Shown: positions 52,040 to 60,517, counted from the first letter of the stretch. The stretch: 64,000 nucleotides of DNA from Emticicia sp. BO119 (GCF_013912375.1 NZ_JACETV010000002.1:806001-870000), one strand, 5' to 3'. A program made the numbers and translations. The notes: generated from the letters alone by a model not told the origin.

Positions 52040-53308
52040 TTAATACCCCACTGCCTTATCCCTTTTAAATGGCTTACCAGACCAGGCTTTCTGTTGTGTC
52101 CATTCTGCATCGGCATCTACCCAGAATGGGTCTGTTGCCGGTAAACCTAAAGGAAGGAAGCCTAATGTTGTCAGATACATACTACCTGCATTAGAATAAG
52201 AATCAGCAATGCCGGGTTGATGCCCTGCAAATCCTAAACTTAGCCAGCCTGCTTTATCAAATACGCCTTCCTGCGCAAACATTCGTTTCATAACCGCGGT
52301 TAAGGCACATCTTACCTGGGCAGGGCTAACACCTTCTGGTAATTGACGCAAAAGGGTTGTATGAGTCAAAGCCTGAAAAGCTCCTAAACGATAGGTAATG
52401 CTACGCCCAAAAGGAGGGAAGCTACCTTCGGGAGAAATTAACCGCTCCAGAAAATCAGCCTGACGCTGCATTCTTTTTACTGCTTTGGTGTACTGGTCTT
52501 CCAGATTCTGGTTTTTCTTCTCCGGCGATTGTTTTTGATGGACTTTCAATAGCGTATCCAATACATCAACAATCATCGGGTGAATGACAAATGAATTATA
52601 ATAATCCATGTGAAAAACCTCTCCGTCTTTAAACCATCCGTCACCCACATACCAATCTTCAATTTTTCTCAACCCGAATTCAATTCTGAAACGGTCGGCT
52701 TCTTCTCCGACAGCTAATAAAAAGACTTCTACAGTAGCTGCAAATAATAGCCAGTTATTGTTAGGGGGTACTACTCTTCTCAATAATCTGAACTCTTCTA
52801 TGACACGTTTTTTAGTCGTTTCGTCCAAAGGCTTCCACAGCGCATCCGGGGCTTTCAGTAAACTCTGGGCTAAAAATGCGGCATCAACGAGGGTTTGCCC
52901 TTCTTTTCTCCAAAGCATATAATCAGGGTTAGCAGGGTCAACACTATTCTGAATGCTTTTCAGCGCATAGTTATGAAGTTGTTTGCGTAGTTTACCTTCT
53001 TCCGAATTATCATCAGGTAAAGCTAACCAGGGAGCAATACCTACCATTGTACGGGCAAACCCTTCAAGATATGCTACTTTTGCATTCCGGTTATCCCAGG
53101 CAGGGCTGTATTCTACCGGCCAGTTTTTTTGTAAGGTACTTTCGCTTAGATTTTTTAAGACCGGTTCTGCAATTTTATAGAGGAGTTTTGCCCAGTAAAG
53201 CCGGGTATTTTCTTGTGGGGTAGCTGGTGTGGCACTAACAGTCGCTGGAGCTGTAACCACAGCCAACCCTGCGAATGTGTTTTTCTGAATAAAATCTCTT
53301 CGGTTCAT
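52040..53308 (-). CDS. DUF2264 protein with twin-arginine-like signal
   Basis: 422 residues from the ATG at 53306-53308; an open frame to 53365 adds 19 residues before the signal. The signal is 'MNRRDFIQKNTFAGLAVVTAPATVSATPA'. DUF2264 is clear from 'KVAYLEGFARTMVGIAPWLALPDD' (about 75-98), 'NWLLFAATVEVFLLAVGEE', 'YVGDGWFKDGEVFHMDYYNSFVIHPM' and 'GRSITYRLGAFQALTHTTLL'. This is an (alpha/alpha)6-barrel-type fold found near pectin and other polysaccharide degradation genes; its enzyme activity is uncertain. It is transcribed toward the PTE-like gene and starts 96 bases from the end of the RNase G gene. Confidence 0.83.
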   Translation of the reverse strand: MNRRDFIQKNTFAGLAVVTAPATVSATPATPQENTRLYWAKLLYKIAEPVLKNLSESTLQKNWPVEYSPAWDNRNAKVAYLEGFARTMVGIAPWLALPDDNSEEGKLRKQLHNYALKSIQNSVDPANPDYMLWRKEGQTLVDAAFLAQSLLKAPDALWKPLDETTKKRVIEEFRLLRRVVPPNNNWLLFAATVEVFLLAVGEEADRFRIEFGLRKIEDWYVGDGWFKDGEVFHMDYYNSFVIHPMIVDVLDTLLKVHQKQSPEKKNQNLEDQYTKAVKRMQRQADFLERLISPEGSFPPFGRSITYRLGAFQALTHTTLLRQLPEGVSPAQVRCALTAVMKRMFAQEGVFDKAGWLSLGFAGHQPGIADSYSNAGSMYLTTLGFLPLGLPATDPFWVDADAEWTQQKAWSGKPFKRDKAVGY

Positions 53309-53403
53309 AGTTAAGGCATAATTTCCCGGCAAGTTAGTTTTAAAACTACTTGCAAGCAATTGCAATGCTTGATAAAAGCCGGAAAATTATACGAAAGAGG
53401 TTA

Positions 53404-54954
53404 CTATGTTATCTCAATTTCATCTCCATGTTTATTCAGGAAATGGAATTCGGTAATACCTATAGAAGAGTCTTTAATGAGTTTTACCCATGTACGATAT
53501 TTAAAGAACCATTGCACTTGTTTAGAGATGATTCCTTCACGGTAATAAGCATACACAAATGGGTGAAGAATGATACTGATACCGCTCTCGTTTTGTTTCG
53601 AGAGGATATAGTCAAGGTTGTTTTCAATCAAATCGGTAATGACGATACTTGCCTGAATCGTTCCGGTACCGCCACAAGTAGGGCAGGTTTCTCGGGTTAC
53701 GATATTCATTTCAGGGCGTACACGCTGGCGGGTTATCTGTAGTAATCCGAATTTAGAAATAGGCAGAATCGTATATTTAGACCTGTCGCCTTTCATTTCT
53801 TCTTTCATTGCTTCCTGAATCAAACGACGGTTCTCGTTTTTCTTCATATCAATGAAATCAATTACTATGATACCACCCATATCGCGCATTCTCAACTGGC
53901 GGGCAATTTCTTTGGCCGCTTCCAGGTTAACTGTCAGAGCAGTTGACTCCTGGTCACCCTCCTGCGTAGATTTATTGCCACTGTTGACATCAATCACATG
54001 GAGTGCCTCGGTATGCTCAATAATCAGATAACCACCACCTGATAAGCTAACCGAACGGCCAAAAAGCGATTTGATTTGTTTTTCTATACCATACTGTTCA
54101 AAAAGCTTGTTTTTGCCAGTATGAAGTTTCAGAATCTTTTCTTTTTCGGGGGCAATAGTATGAAGAAAGCTCTTGATTCCATCAAAATTTTCTTTCGAAT
54201 CTACATAGATATTGTCGAAATCATCATTCAACATATCTCGCAGAATCGAAGAAGCTCTGTCCATTTCGCTGATGATACGGTCACGAGGTTTAGCATCACG
54301 CAGTGTTTTCATGCCCGATTCCCACTTTTCAACGCAAAATTCAATATCTCTTCTTAATTCATCCAAGTCTTTACCTTCTGCCACAGTTCGAACAATCACT
54401 CCAAAATTCTCAGGTTTAATGGAGGACACTAACTTGTGTAAACGCTGCCTCTCTTGTTTATTGGTGATTTTCTTAGAAATATTGACGGAGGTACCAAATG
54501 GAACCAACACGATATTACGCCCTGCAATAGAGATATCGCAAGAGAGACGAGGGCCTTTGGTAGAAATAGGTTCTTTAACTACCTGTACCAGAATTGGGGT
54601 ATTCTTGGTGACAACGTCGTTTATTTTACCTAATTTGTCAATATCTTTTTCTAATTGAAAACCTTTTAAACGAAGGTTGACCGGACGTTTGGCGATAACG
54701 TCTTTAACGAACTTACTGAGAGAATTGTAAGAAATGATTTCGTTGTAGTGAAGAAATCCGTCTTTGTCGTAGCCTACGTCTACAAAGGCAGCATTATTGC
54801 CCTGTACGACTTTTTTGACTACACCCAAATAGATATCTCCGACGGAAAACTGATGCTCCGTCTCATCAAAGTGATACTCAATCAGCCTTTTGTCTTGTAC
54901 GAGGGCTATTCTATCACCTTTCTGTGTGGTACTGATATATAATTCGTTGCTCAA
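53404..54954 (-). CDS. rng: Ribonuclease G (RNase E/G family)
   Basis: 516 residues. An S1-like RNA-binding domain lies at about 38-130 ('FSVGDIYLGVVKKVVQGNNAAFVDVGYDKDGFLHYNEI'). The RNase E/G catalytic core follows with 'SGGGYLIIEHTEALHVIDVNSG' (about 308-329) and the metal aspartates in 'GGIIVIDFIDM' (about 355-365). The Zn-link C-P-x-C is in 'ETCPTCGGTG' (about 428-437). There is no long C-terminal degradosome scaffold, so this is the short RNase G form. It processes 16S rRNA and decays mRNAs. It lies downstream of a 29-residue ribosomal-type gene, with a 14-bp hairpin between them. Confidence 0.93.
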   Translation of the reverse strand: MSNELYISTTQKGDRIALVQDKRLIEYHFDETEHQFSVGDIYLGVVKKVVQGNNAAFVDVGYDKDGFLHYNEIISYNSLSKFVKDVIAKRPVNLRLKGFQLEKDIDKLGKINDVVTKNTPILVQVVKEPISTKGPRLSCDISIAGRNIVLVPFGTSVNISKKITNKQERQRLHKLVSSIKPENFGVIVRTVAEGKDLDELRRDIEFCVEKWESGMKTLRDAKPRDRIISEMDRASSILRDMLNDDFDNIYVDSKENFDGIKSFLHTIAPEKEKILKLHTGKNKLFEQYGIEKQIKSLFGRSVSLSGGGYLIIEHTEALHVIDVNSGNKSTQEGDQESTALTVNLEAAKEIARQLRMRDMGGIIVIDFIDMKKNENRRLIQEAMKEEMKGDRSKYTILPISKFGLLQITRQRVRPEMNIVTRETCPTCGGTGTIQASIVITDLIENNLDYILSKQNESGISIILHPFVYAYYREGIISKQVQWFFKYRTWVKLIKDSSIGITEFHFLNKHGDEIEIT

Positions 54955-55009
54955 ACTTGAGGTAGAATCAAAAGTGTTAGATATTGTTTTGGCTAAATTG
55001 ATGGTATAT

Positions 55010-55050
55010 TAATAGCCATAAGTACAATAGGTCGGAACTTATGGCTATTA
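55010..55050 (-). terminator. Hairpin between the small ribosomal-type gene and rng
   Basis: TAATAGCCATAAGT (55010-55023) pairs perfectly with ACTTATGGCTATTA (55037-55050), loop of 13 bases. It is 14 bases past the small gene's stop and 55 bases before the rng start. It may be a terminator or a leader structure of rng; no T-run follows on the minus strand. Confidence 0.55.
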
Positions 55051-55064
55051 TATGTTAAGAAAGA

Positions 55065-55154
55065 TTATTTTTTCTTATGACGATTTTTTCTAAGACGTTT
55101 CTTTCTTTTGTGCGTTGACATCTTGTGTCTTTTTCTTTTCTTTCCGCAAGGCAT
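55065..55154 (-). CDS. 29-residue basic ribosomal-type protein (AURKAIP1/COX24 domain family)
   Basis: Start ATG at 55152-55154, stop TAA at 55065-55067. The product begins 'MPCGKKRKRHKMSTHKRKK' and ends 'RLRKNRHKKK': 19 of 29 residues are Lys, Arg or His. This is the small protein conserved in Bacteroidota and annotated as AURKAIP1/COX24 domain-containing, related to mitochondrial ribosomal protein mS38; I assign it from memory of the sequence. It probably binds rRNA. It is preceded by a good promoter and a leader with three hairpins, and followed by rng, so both genes may belong to ribosome maturation. Confidence 0.85.
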   Translation of the reverse strand: MPCGKKRKRHKMSTHKRKKRLRKNRHKKK

Positions 55155-55172
55155 ATTTGTAAATGATTATAA

Positions 55173-55246
55173 ACTCCTGAAGGAGTATTTAATAAAAAAT
55201 TTTCTATATATTTCCCTTATAATAATAAGGGTAACCGTTGCACGGT
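55173..55246 (-). promoter_or_regulatory. Structured 5' leader with three hairpins
   Basis: In the roughly 100-base leader of the small ribosomal-type gene three stems follow each other: ACCG/CGGT (55234-55246), CCCTTAT/ATAAGGG (55214-55231) and ACTCCT/AGGAGT (55173-55186). The last lies 18 bases before the start codon. Leaders of ribosomal-protein genes often bind their own product; here that is inference. Confidence 0.45.
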
Positions 55247-55261
55247 GTTTTTATCGAACCG

Positions 55262-55293
55262 CAAAGATAATGAATTATTTTATACTCTCCAAA
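55262..55293 (-). promoter_or_regulatory. Predicted promoter of the small ribosomal-type gene (and rng)
   Basis: Minus strand: TTTG (55293-55290), 20 bases, TATCTTTG (55269-55262). A full match to the Bacteroidota consensus. The -33 element lies inside the 3' end of the TPR gene. Confidence 0.72.
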
Positions 55294-56102
55294 GTCTTGT
55301 TGAGTTCTTCTAATAAAGTCGGTTCTTTTACTTTTTGTTTCAGATCCTGCAATATTTTTTTTGCCTGTTCTTTTTCTCCTAATTCAAGCAAGCTGTAACC
55401 CAAACCAAATTGTGCATTTACATTACCGGGGTTGATTCTCAGTACTTGTCTGAAACGGTCGGCAGCCTTGGCATATTGATTTGATTGCATAGATAATACA
55501 CCCATGTTCATGAGAGCAGGCTCAAAGTTTGGTTCTTCTTCCAATACCTGCCTCAGCATCATAATAGCCTGCATCGGAGAGTCGGTCTGTACGTAGGTCA
55601 TGGCTAAGTTGGTCTTAGCTTGTAATTGTCTGGGGCTTTTTTCCAGTACTTTCTGATATGCCATACGGGTTTTTCCTGCCAGATACTCTACATTTTCAGG
55701 TTTTAAGGCTAATGTAAATGCCTGATAGTAGGCGTCTCCGGCTCTTAACCAATGATCGGTTGTAGGTTGTGCCAATGCAATTTTTTCTACATATACTGAG
55801 GCACTATCAAAGCGGTTTGCTTTGGCAAAGGCCTCTGCTATTTCATTAAATACTGCTATTTTGTCGGAAGTAGCCGCTAATTTTTGTTTTAAATCAGCTA
55901 TTTGTTTTTCTTCTTCCGGCGAAAGCTTCGGGGCTTGCGTAGTTATATCAGGTTTTCCGTTATTGGTGGCAGAAGCTTTAGTATCAGCTACTTTATCCCG
56001 GTTGGCTTTAGCTTCGTTTTTTACAACTACTTTGGGGCGATAATAAAGAAAGCCCGTTAGGGCCACCGCTATTATGATAAGAATTAAAGAATGTCGTTTC
56101 AT
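55275..56102 (-). CDS. Membrane-anchored TPR protein
   Basis: 275 residues from the ATG at 56100-56102; the frame is open to 56168 but that part crosses a perfect hairpin. One N-terminal helix 'SLILIIIAVALTGFLYY' (about 5-21) anchors it, with the rest periplasmic. A Lys/Ala-rich linker is followed by about five TPR motifs (about 85-265), including 'QAIMMLRQVLEEEPNFEPALMNMGVLSMQSNQYAKAADRFRQVLRINPGNVNAQFGLGYSLLELGEKEQAKKIL'. Function unknown. It lies 71 bases downstream of the HU gene, probably in one transcript or with partial termination at the hairpin. Confidence 0.8.
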   Translation of the reverse strand: MKRHSLILIIIAVALTGFLYYRPKVVVKNEAKANRDKVADTKASATNNGKPDITTQAPKLSPEEEKQIADLKQKLAATSDKIAVFNEIAEAFAKANRFDSASVYVEKIALAQPTTDHWLRAGDAYYQAFTLALKPENVEYLAGKTRMAYQKVLEKSPRQLQAKTNLAMTYVQTDSPMQAIMMLRQVLEEEPNFEPALMNMGVLSMQSNQYAKAADRFRQVLRINPGNVNAQFGLGYSLLELGEKEQAKKILQDLKQKVKEPTLLEELNKTLESIK

Positions 56103-56114
56103 AGTAAGATTTTT

Positions 56115-56145
56115 GATCATGGATAGTACAAAACTATCCATGATC
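56115..56145 (-). terminator. Perfect 13-bp hairpin between HU and TPR genes
   Basis: GATCATGGATAGT (56115-56127), loop of 5, ACTATCCATGATC (56133-56145). It lies 28 bases past the HU stop and 12 bases before the TPR start. On the minus strand an A-run rather than a T-run follows, so it may reduce read-through or protect mRNA ends rather than terminate fully. Confidence 0.5.
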
Positions 56146-56173
56146 AGGAAATTTGCCCCGAGAGGCAATGAGA

Positions 56174-56458
56174 TTATTTCACGTTTGCTTTTACTTGTTC
56201 CGTAAATTCTTTGGCCGGTTTAAAGCCCGGAACAGAGTGAGCAGGAACGGTTACCGTAGTTTTAGCAGAAATGTTACGAGCTTTTTTAGCAGCTCTTCTT
56301 TTGTTTACAAAACTTCCGAAACCTCTAACATAGACAGCATCGCCTTGCGATAATGTGTCTTTTACTGTGTCAAAAAATGCCTCAAGTGTAGATGATACAC
56401 TTGCTTTGTCCACGCCAGTCTTGTCGGCAATAGCTGAAATTACTTCTGCTTTAGTCAC
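56174..56458 (-). CDS. HU-family histone-like DNA-binding protein
   Basis: 94 residues, the standard HU/IHF length. It begins 'MTKAEVISAIADKTGVDKASVSSTLEAFFDTVKDTL', has the beta-arm region 'VYVRGFGSFVNKRRAAKKARNISAKTTVTVPAHSVPGFKPAKEF' with the intercalating proline in 'VPAHSVPGFKP', and ends in a Lys-rich helix. It bends and compacts DNA. A full promoter lies upstream at 56603-56635, giving a leader of about 140 bases; the rest of the 298-base gap to mutY is AT-rich without other features. Confidence 0.92.
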   Translation of the reverse strand: MTKAEVISAIADKTGVDKASVSSTLEAFFDTVKDTLSQGDAVYVRGFGSFVNKRRAAKKARNISAKTTVTVPAHSVPGFKPAKEFTEQVKANVK

Positions 56459-56602
56459 GATCGTAACGTTTTTTTAAGAGTGATAATATTGATTTTTACC
56501 AAGATAAATATTGAATTGAAAAGGGCGTAAAAAACTAATTCAGAAGTTCTCAAGTTTTATTAATTCAACATACCCAAACTCTTTGGTTTTATTTTGGGTT
56601 TG

Positions 56603-56635
56603 CAAAGATATGGGTTTTAAAAACATTTTGCCAAA
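56603..56635 (-). promoter_or_regulatory. Predicted promoter of the HU gene
   Basis: Minus strand: TTTG (56635-56632), 21 bases, TATCTTTG (56610-56603) followed by C. A strong consensus match. Transcription would start about 56597. Confidence 0.7.
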
Positions 56636-56705
56636 AAGATTTTAATATTTTTTTTCGTAATCGCTTAATAATTAATGAGTTATGCTTTTTATGATGGTAA
56701 TATAC

Positions 56706-56713
56706 TATTTTTG
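56706..56713 (+). promoter_or_regulatory. Possible -7 box of mutY
   Basis: TATTTTTG followed by GG, 43 bases before the mutY start. No TTG is found at the correct distance upstream, so the match is partial. Confidence 0.35.
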
Positions 56714-56756
56714 GGAAAGAAAAAATAACCGAATATCAAGAAAACCTGGATAAAAA

Positions 56757-57824
56757 TTGGAAAGACAAACGTTTTCCGAAGTACTTCAAAACTGGTATCA
56801 TCGGAATAAAAGAGATTTACCCTGGAGAAATACCAAAGATCCTTATAAAATCTGGTTGTCGGAAGTAATTCTTCAACAAACCCGTGTAGTTCAGGGTTTG
56901 CCCTATTACCTTAAATTTGTTGAAAAATATCCTGCTGTTATGGATTTAGCGAGCGCTGATGAGAAAGAGGTTTTGCGTCTGTGGCAGGGCTTAGGCTATT
57001 ACTCGAGGGCAAGAAACATGCACAAGACTGCCAAAATTATTACCAGTGAGTTAAATGGGAAATTTCCTGAAACTTATGCCGGATTAGTAAAACTTAAGGG
57101 AATTGGGCCTTATACTGCTGCTGCCATTGCCTCTTTTGCTTTTGATGAAAAAGTGGCTGTTGTTGATGGTAACGTATATAGGGTATTGGCAAGAATATTT
57201 GGTTTAGAAACAGATATTGCCAGCCATGAAGCCAAAAAAATATTCGGCGATTTAGCTAATGAATTGATTTCAGATACAACACCCGGCACACATAATCAGG
57301 CAATGATGGAGTTTGGAGCAACTTATTGCACGCCTGCCAGTCCCGGCTGTATGTTTTGCATTTTTCATTATGATTGTGAAGCTAATGCCAAAGGTAAGCA
57401 GGCTGTTTTGCCTGTAAAATCGAAAAAGGTAAAAGTAAAAAGCCGGTATTTTGATTATTTTGTAATTGAACAATCGGGAAAACTGATGATGAGCCAACGA
57501 GGATCTAAAGATATTTGGGAGGGACTCTATGACTTTTACCTGGTAGAAAGCCAAGACAGTTTGCTAAAAATAGAAGCAACAGATAATGATTTTCTGCTGG
57601 ATATTTTGCCTGTCTCTACCATTAAAAACACATCAGAAATCTACAAACATATATTGACTCACCAAAACATAGAAGTACGGTTCTGGCATATTATGATTAA
57701 TGAAGGGCATGGCTTGCAAATACCGTTAGATTATGATTTTTATTCATGGCAAGAGGTAGATGATTTACCAAAGCCAATTCTAATTGAAAAATATCTGAAA
57801 AAGCACCATGGAGAGTTTCAATGA
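56757..57824 (+). CDS. mutY: A/G-specific adenine glycosylase MutY
   Basis: 355 residues. The start must be TTG (56757), because an in-frame TAA lies two codons upstream and the conserved N-terminus begins at once. Features are 'LPWRNTKDPYKIWLSEVILQQTRV' with the catalytic Glu (about 21-44), the HhH-GPD segment 'LKGIGPYTAAAIASFAFDEKVAVVDGNVYRVLARI' with the catalytic Asp (about 112-146), the [4Fe-4S] loop C-x6-C-x2-C-x5-C in 'CTPASPGCMFCIFHYDC' (about 190-206), and a C-terminal NUDIX-like 8-oxoG-reading domain (about 230-350). It removes adenine opposite 8-oxoguanine. It converges on the APC permease gene through a terminator hairpin. Confidence 0.94.
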   Translation: MERQTFSEVLQNWYHRNKRDLPWRNTKDPYKIWLSEVILQQTRVVQGLPYYLKFVEKYPAVMDLASADEKEVLRLWQGLGYYSRARNMHKTAKIITSELNGKFPETYAGLVKLKGIGPYTAAAIASFAFDEKVAVVDGNVYRVLARIFGLETDIASHEAKKIFGDLANELISDTTPGTHNQAMMEFGATYCTPASPGCMFCIFHYDCEANAKGKQAVLPVKSKKVKVKSRYFDYFVIEQSGKLMMSQRGSKDIWEGLYDFYLVESQDSLLKIEATDNDFLLDILPVSTIKNTSEIYKHILTHQNIEVRFWHIMINEGHGLQIPLDYDFYSWQEVDDLPKPILIEKYLKKHHGEFQ

Positions 57825-57845
57825 GAAAAATGAAGATCTAACTTC

Positions 57846-57874
57846 GTAGAGAATGGGCATTGCCCTTTCTCTAC
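57846..57874. terminator. Bidirectional terminator between mutY and APC permease gene
   Basis: GTAGAGAATGGGCA (57846-57859) pairs with TGCCCTTTCTCTAC (57861-57874) with one T-T mismatch and a near-minimal loop. It lies 21 bases past mutY and 54 bases past the permease stop, between convergent genes. Confidence 0.75.
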
Positions 57875-57928
57875 TTGTCCATATTTTGCATGTGTTTGAC
57901 ATCGACTTTTATTTTATAGCATCAAGTT

Positions 57929-59401
57929 TTAAGAGTTTTTCTTATTCAAATGACTATGCTTGGCACTGTAGGCAAAATAAATAATTATACCAATTATACT
58001 CCAAACCAGCAACCTCAACCAGGTTGCCTTATCCAGACTAAACATCAATATTATATTAAATATAATGCCTGATGAGGCTATCAATGTTAAATTCTTAAGC
58101 TTGAATGGCCTGTGTAAATCGGGTTGTTTTTTTCTCAGAACCAATACCGCAGCGCATATCATGGCAAAAGCAAATAATGTGCCTATACTTGTCATTTTTG
58201 AGGCTTTCTCGATAGGGGTAAGTGCTGCTACAACAGAAGCGGCTGACCCTACAAGTAGGGTACTTTTCCAGGGAGTTTTATAGGTAGGATGAATGGCAGC
58301 AAAGTATTTTTGGGGTAATAGCCCATCTTTAGCCATGTTCAGAAAAATTCTGGTTTGTGAAAGGAGCATCACCAGCATCACCGATATTAATCCGACTACT
58401 GCTGCAATAATAATAAGCCCCGATGCCCACCTAAGGCCAACCTCGTTAAAGGCTGAAGCAACAGGGGCACCCAAATCAAGATTTTTGTAGTTGACCATAC
58501 CCGTTAGAACCAGCGAAACAAGTACATATAAGAGTGTGCAACAGATGAGTGAGACAATAATGGCAAAGGGAATGTCTTTAGTTGGATTGATGGCTTCCTG
58601 AGATTGGGTTGAAACTGCATCAAAACCTATAAAGGCAAAAAAAACAATACCCGCAGCAGTTAAGACACCCGAAATGCCGTAGTGAGATTCTCCGCTCTTA
58701 TCAATTATTTTTTCAGGTATGTAAGGTTGCCAATTTGATTCTTTTATATAAAAAGCTCCAACAATGATGACAAATAAAACAGCAAGTACTTTGATGGTAA
58801 CGATAAGATTATTGGTTTTAGCAGACTCTTTAATTCCTTTGATTAATATGTAGGTAACTACCCACAATATAAGCATAGCCGGAAGATTGATAGAGAATGC
58901 CGGGGCAATTATATCCTTTAAAATTGCCTCTTCTCTGGCACTTACGGGATCATTTAACAGCCAGACAGGTATATTATCAATATTAAATAAATGCAGTAAT
59001 TTAATAAAATATTTAGACCAGCTAACTGCAACCGTAGTTGCACCCATCAGATATTCCAATATGAGATTCCAGCCTATAAACCATGCAAAGAATTCGCCGA
59101 TTGTACCGTAAGAATAAGCATATGCAGAACCAGAAACGGGTAGAATACTGGCGAATTCGGCATAGCATAAGCCTGCAAACAAACATCCTATGCCTGCCAA
59201 TATAAATGAAATAGTTAAGGCAGGACCCGCATAAAGATTAGAGGCTACTCCGGTGAGTACAAAAATGCCGCCGCCAATAACAGCTCCGATACCAATGGCT
59301 GTTAGTTCCCATTTGCCAAGTACTCTTTTCAGCTCACTATTTTGCAGGTCGTTCTTATAAGATTCAAGAGGTTTTTTTCTGAAATATTTTTTTAATGACA
59401 T
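57929..59401 (-). CDS. APC-family amino acid permease
   Basis: 490 residues with about 12 membrane helices. The first helix motif 'LTAIGIGAVIGGGIFVLTGVASNLYAGPALTISFILAGIGCLFAGLCYAEFAS' (about 32-84) is that of APC cationic-amino-acid (CAT/YfnA) transporters; 'FFAFIGFDAVSTQSQEAINPTKDIPFAII' (about 255-283) is the conserved helix 6-7 region. It imports amino acids with a cation. It lies 28 bases downstream of the ketopantoate-reductase-like gene on the same strand, with a MocR-type regulator divergent from that pair. Confidence 0.87.
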   Translation of the reverse strand: MSLKKYFRKKPLESYKNDLQNSELKRVLGKWELTAIGIGAVIGGGIFVLTGVASNLYAGPALTISFILAGIGCLFAGLCYAEFASILPVSGSAYAYSYGTIGEFFAWFIGWNLILEYLMGATTVAVSWSKYFIKLLHLFNIDNIPVWLLNDPVSAREEAILKDIIAPAFSINLPAMLILWVVTYILIKGIKESAKTNNLIVTIKVLAVLFVIIVGAFYIKESNWQPYIPEKIIDKSGESHYGISGVLTAAGIVFFAFIGFDAVSTQSQEAINPTKDIPFAIIVSLICCTLLYVLVSLVLTGMVNYKNLDLGAPVASAFNEVGLRWASGLIIIAAVVGLISVMLVMLLSQTRIFLNMAKDGLLPQKYFAAIHPTYKTPWKSTLLVGSAASVVAALTPIEKASKMTSIGTLFAFAMICAAVLVLRKKQPDLHRPFKLKNLTLIASSGIIFNIILMFSLDKATWLRLLVWSIIGIIIYFAYSAKHSHLNKKNS

Positions 59402-59429
59402 AAAAAGATGGTGTTGTTAGGGTGATATT

Positions 59430-60389
59430 TTAAATGGGAGAAAGTATCGATTCAGTCAGATTGTTTTTGCTTAAATCTGATTTTAGCTTGATTAACTCAC
59501 CTGATAAACGAGTTTCTTTTACCAGATGTGCCTTGCCGATGGCTTCTGCCATTTTAGATACTGCAAAATTGAGCGTCTCTATTTCGGTGGTTCTTTTGTT
59601 GAGAATATCCTGATAGGAAGAAATAAGCTGACCATCAGAGAGTTTACTTATAGTGAGCAGACTCTCTAAAACTTCCTGTGAAGTCAATTCAATAGTATAA
59701 GCATTAGCCACCTGAGTGCATTCATCTACAATTCTTTTAGCAAGTGTTAATACATCAGAATTCCGGTAGAATATACCATTATCGGCCTCAATTAGTGGAC
59801 AAACTGAATTGAAAACACAATTAATAATAGCTTTTTTCCAGATGACTTTTTGAATATTTTCTTCTGCTTTGAATGGGAATAGGTCAGTGTTCAGAAATTC
59901 TACAATCTCAGATAATTCTCTTGAATTTCCCTTTACAACCCCTATGGCGGACGGTGAAACAGGCTTGAAACTTATCTTATGATTGTCAATTACCTGACTG
60001 GTAGCAAAAAGTACACATCTGTAGATCAGCGGGAAAAGGTTTTTAATAAAGATGTCTTCAACGCCAAGACCATTCTGTAGAATAACTATCGGCGAATCTC
60101 CTGTTTTCTCTTTCAGGGAATCACATAGATACTTGTTTCCATATGATTTATTGGTCAGAATGACAATGCCGTTTAATTTCTCAAAATGATTTATGGAAGA
60201 AATTTTTATAGTAGCGCATAGCTCAATTCCGGTATTTAAAAGCAGACTTAGGTCTTTCTCAGTTTCTTGCGGTTCTGTAACTGTTGCTCTCAATAATACT
60301 ACATTTCTGTCAGCAGATTTTAAAGCAATAGCCAGCGCTTTTCCGATAGCACCTGCACCCACTACATAAATATTTCTTTGATTTTTCAT
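59430..60389 (-). CDS. Ketopantoate reductase (PanE/ApbA) family protein
   Basis: 319 residues. The NADP motif 'IYVVGAGAIGKALAIAL' is at 7-23, 'PIVILQNGLGVEDIFI' at about 94-109, the catalytic lysine region 'KVIWKKAIINCVFNSVCPL' at about 180-198, and an ApbA C-terminal domain after that. The family includes 2-dehydropantoate 2-reductase and homologues acting on other 2-keto acids. Being upstream of an amino-acid permease and divergent from a PLP-binding regulator argues for a catabolic 2-hydroxy/keto-acid role rather than pantothenate synthesis, but this is inference. Confidence 0.8.
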   Translation of the reverse strand: MKNQRNIYVVGAGAIGKALAIALKSADRNVVLLRATVTEPQETEKDLSLLLNTGIELCATIKISSINHFEKLNGIVILTNKSYGNKYLCDSLKEKTGDSPIVILQNGLGVEDIFIKNLFPLIYRCVLFATSQVIDNHKISFKPVSPSAIGVVKGNSRELSEIVEFLNTDLFPFKAEENIQKVIWKKAIINCVFNSVCPLIEADNGIFYRNSDVLTLAKRIVDECTQVANAYTIELTSQEVLESLLTISKLSDGQLISSYQDILNKRTTEIETLNFAVSKMAEAIGKAHLVKETRLSGELIKLKSDLSKNNLTESILSPI

Positions 60390-60517
60390 TTGTCTTTAAA
60401 AGGCATATTTTAATTATGCGATTGATGGCTGATTATATAATTTATTTGTGGGGCAAAATTCAGTAATAGAACTTTATAATAACAGATGCAGTTTTGTTAT
60501 TTTTAACCATAGCAGTT

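Noticed and set aside
53347-53370. TTGCAA-rich palindromic stretch upstream of DUF2264
   Set aside because: It resembles the TATGCAAGCATA operators only in GCAAGCA and lacks the symmetrical TATGC arms.
60403-60419. GCATA/TATGC inverted half-sites upstream of the ketopantoate-reductase-like gene
   Set aside because: Half-sites are 7 bases apart rather than 2 and in opposite order to the operator; probably chance.
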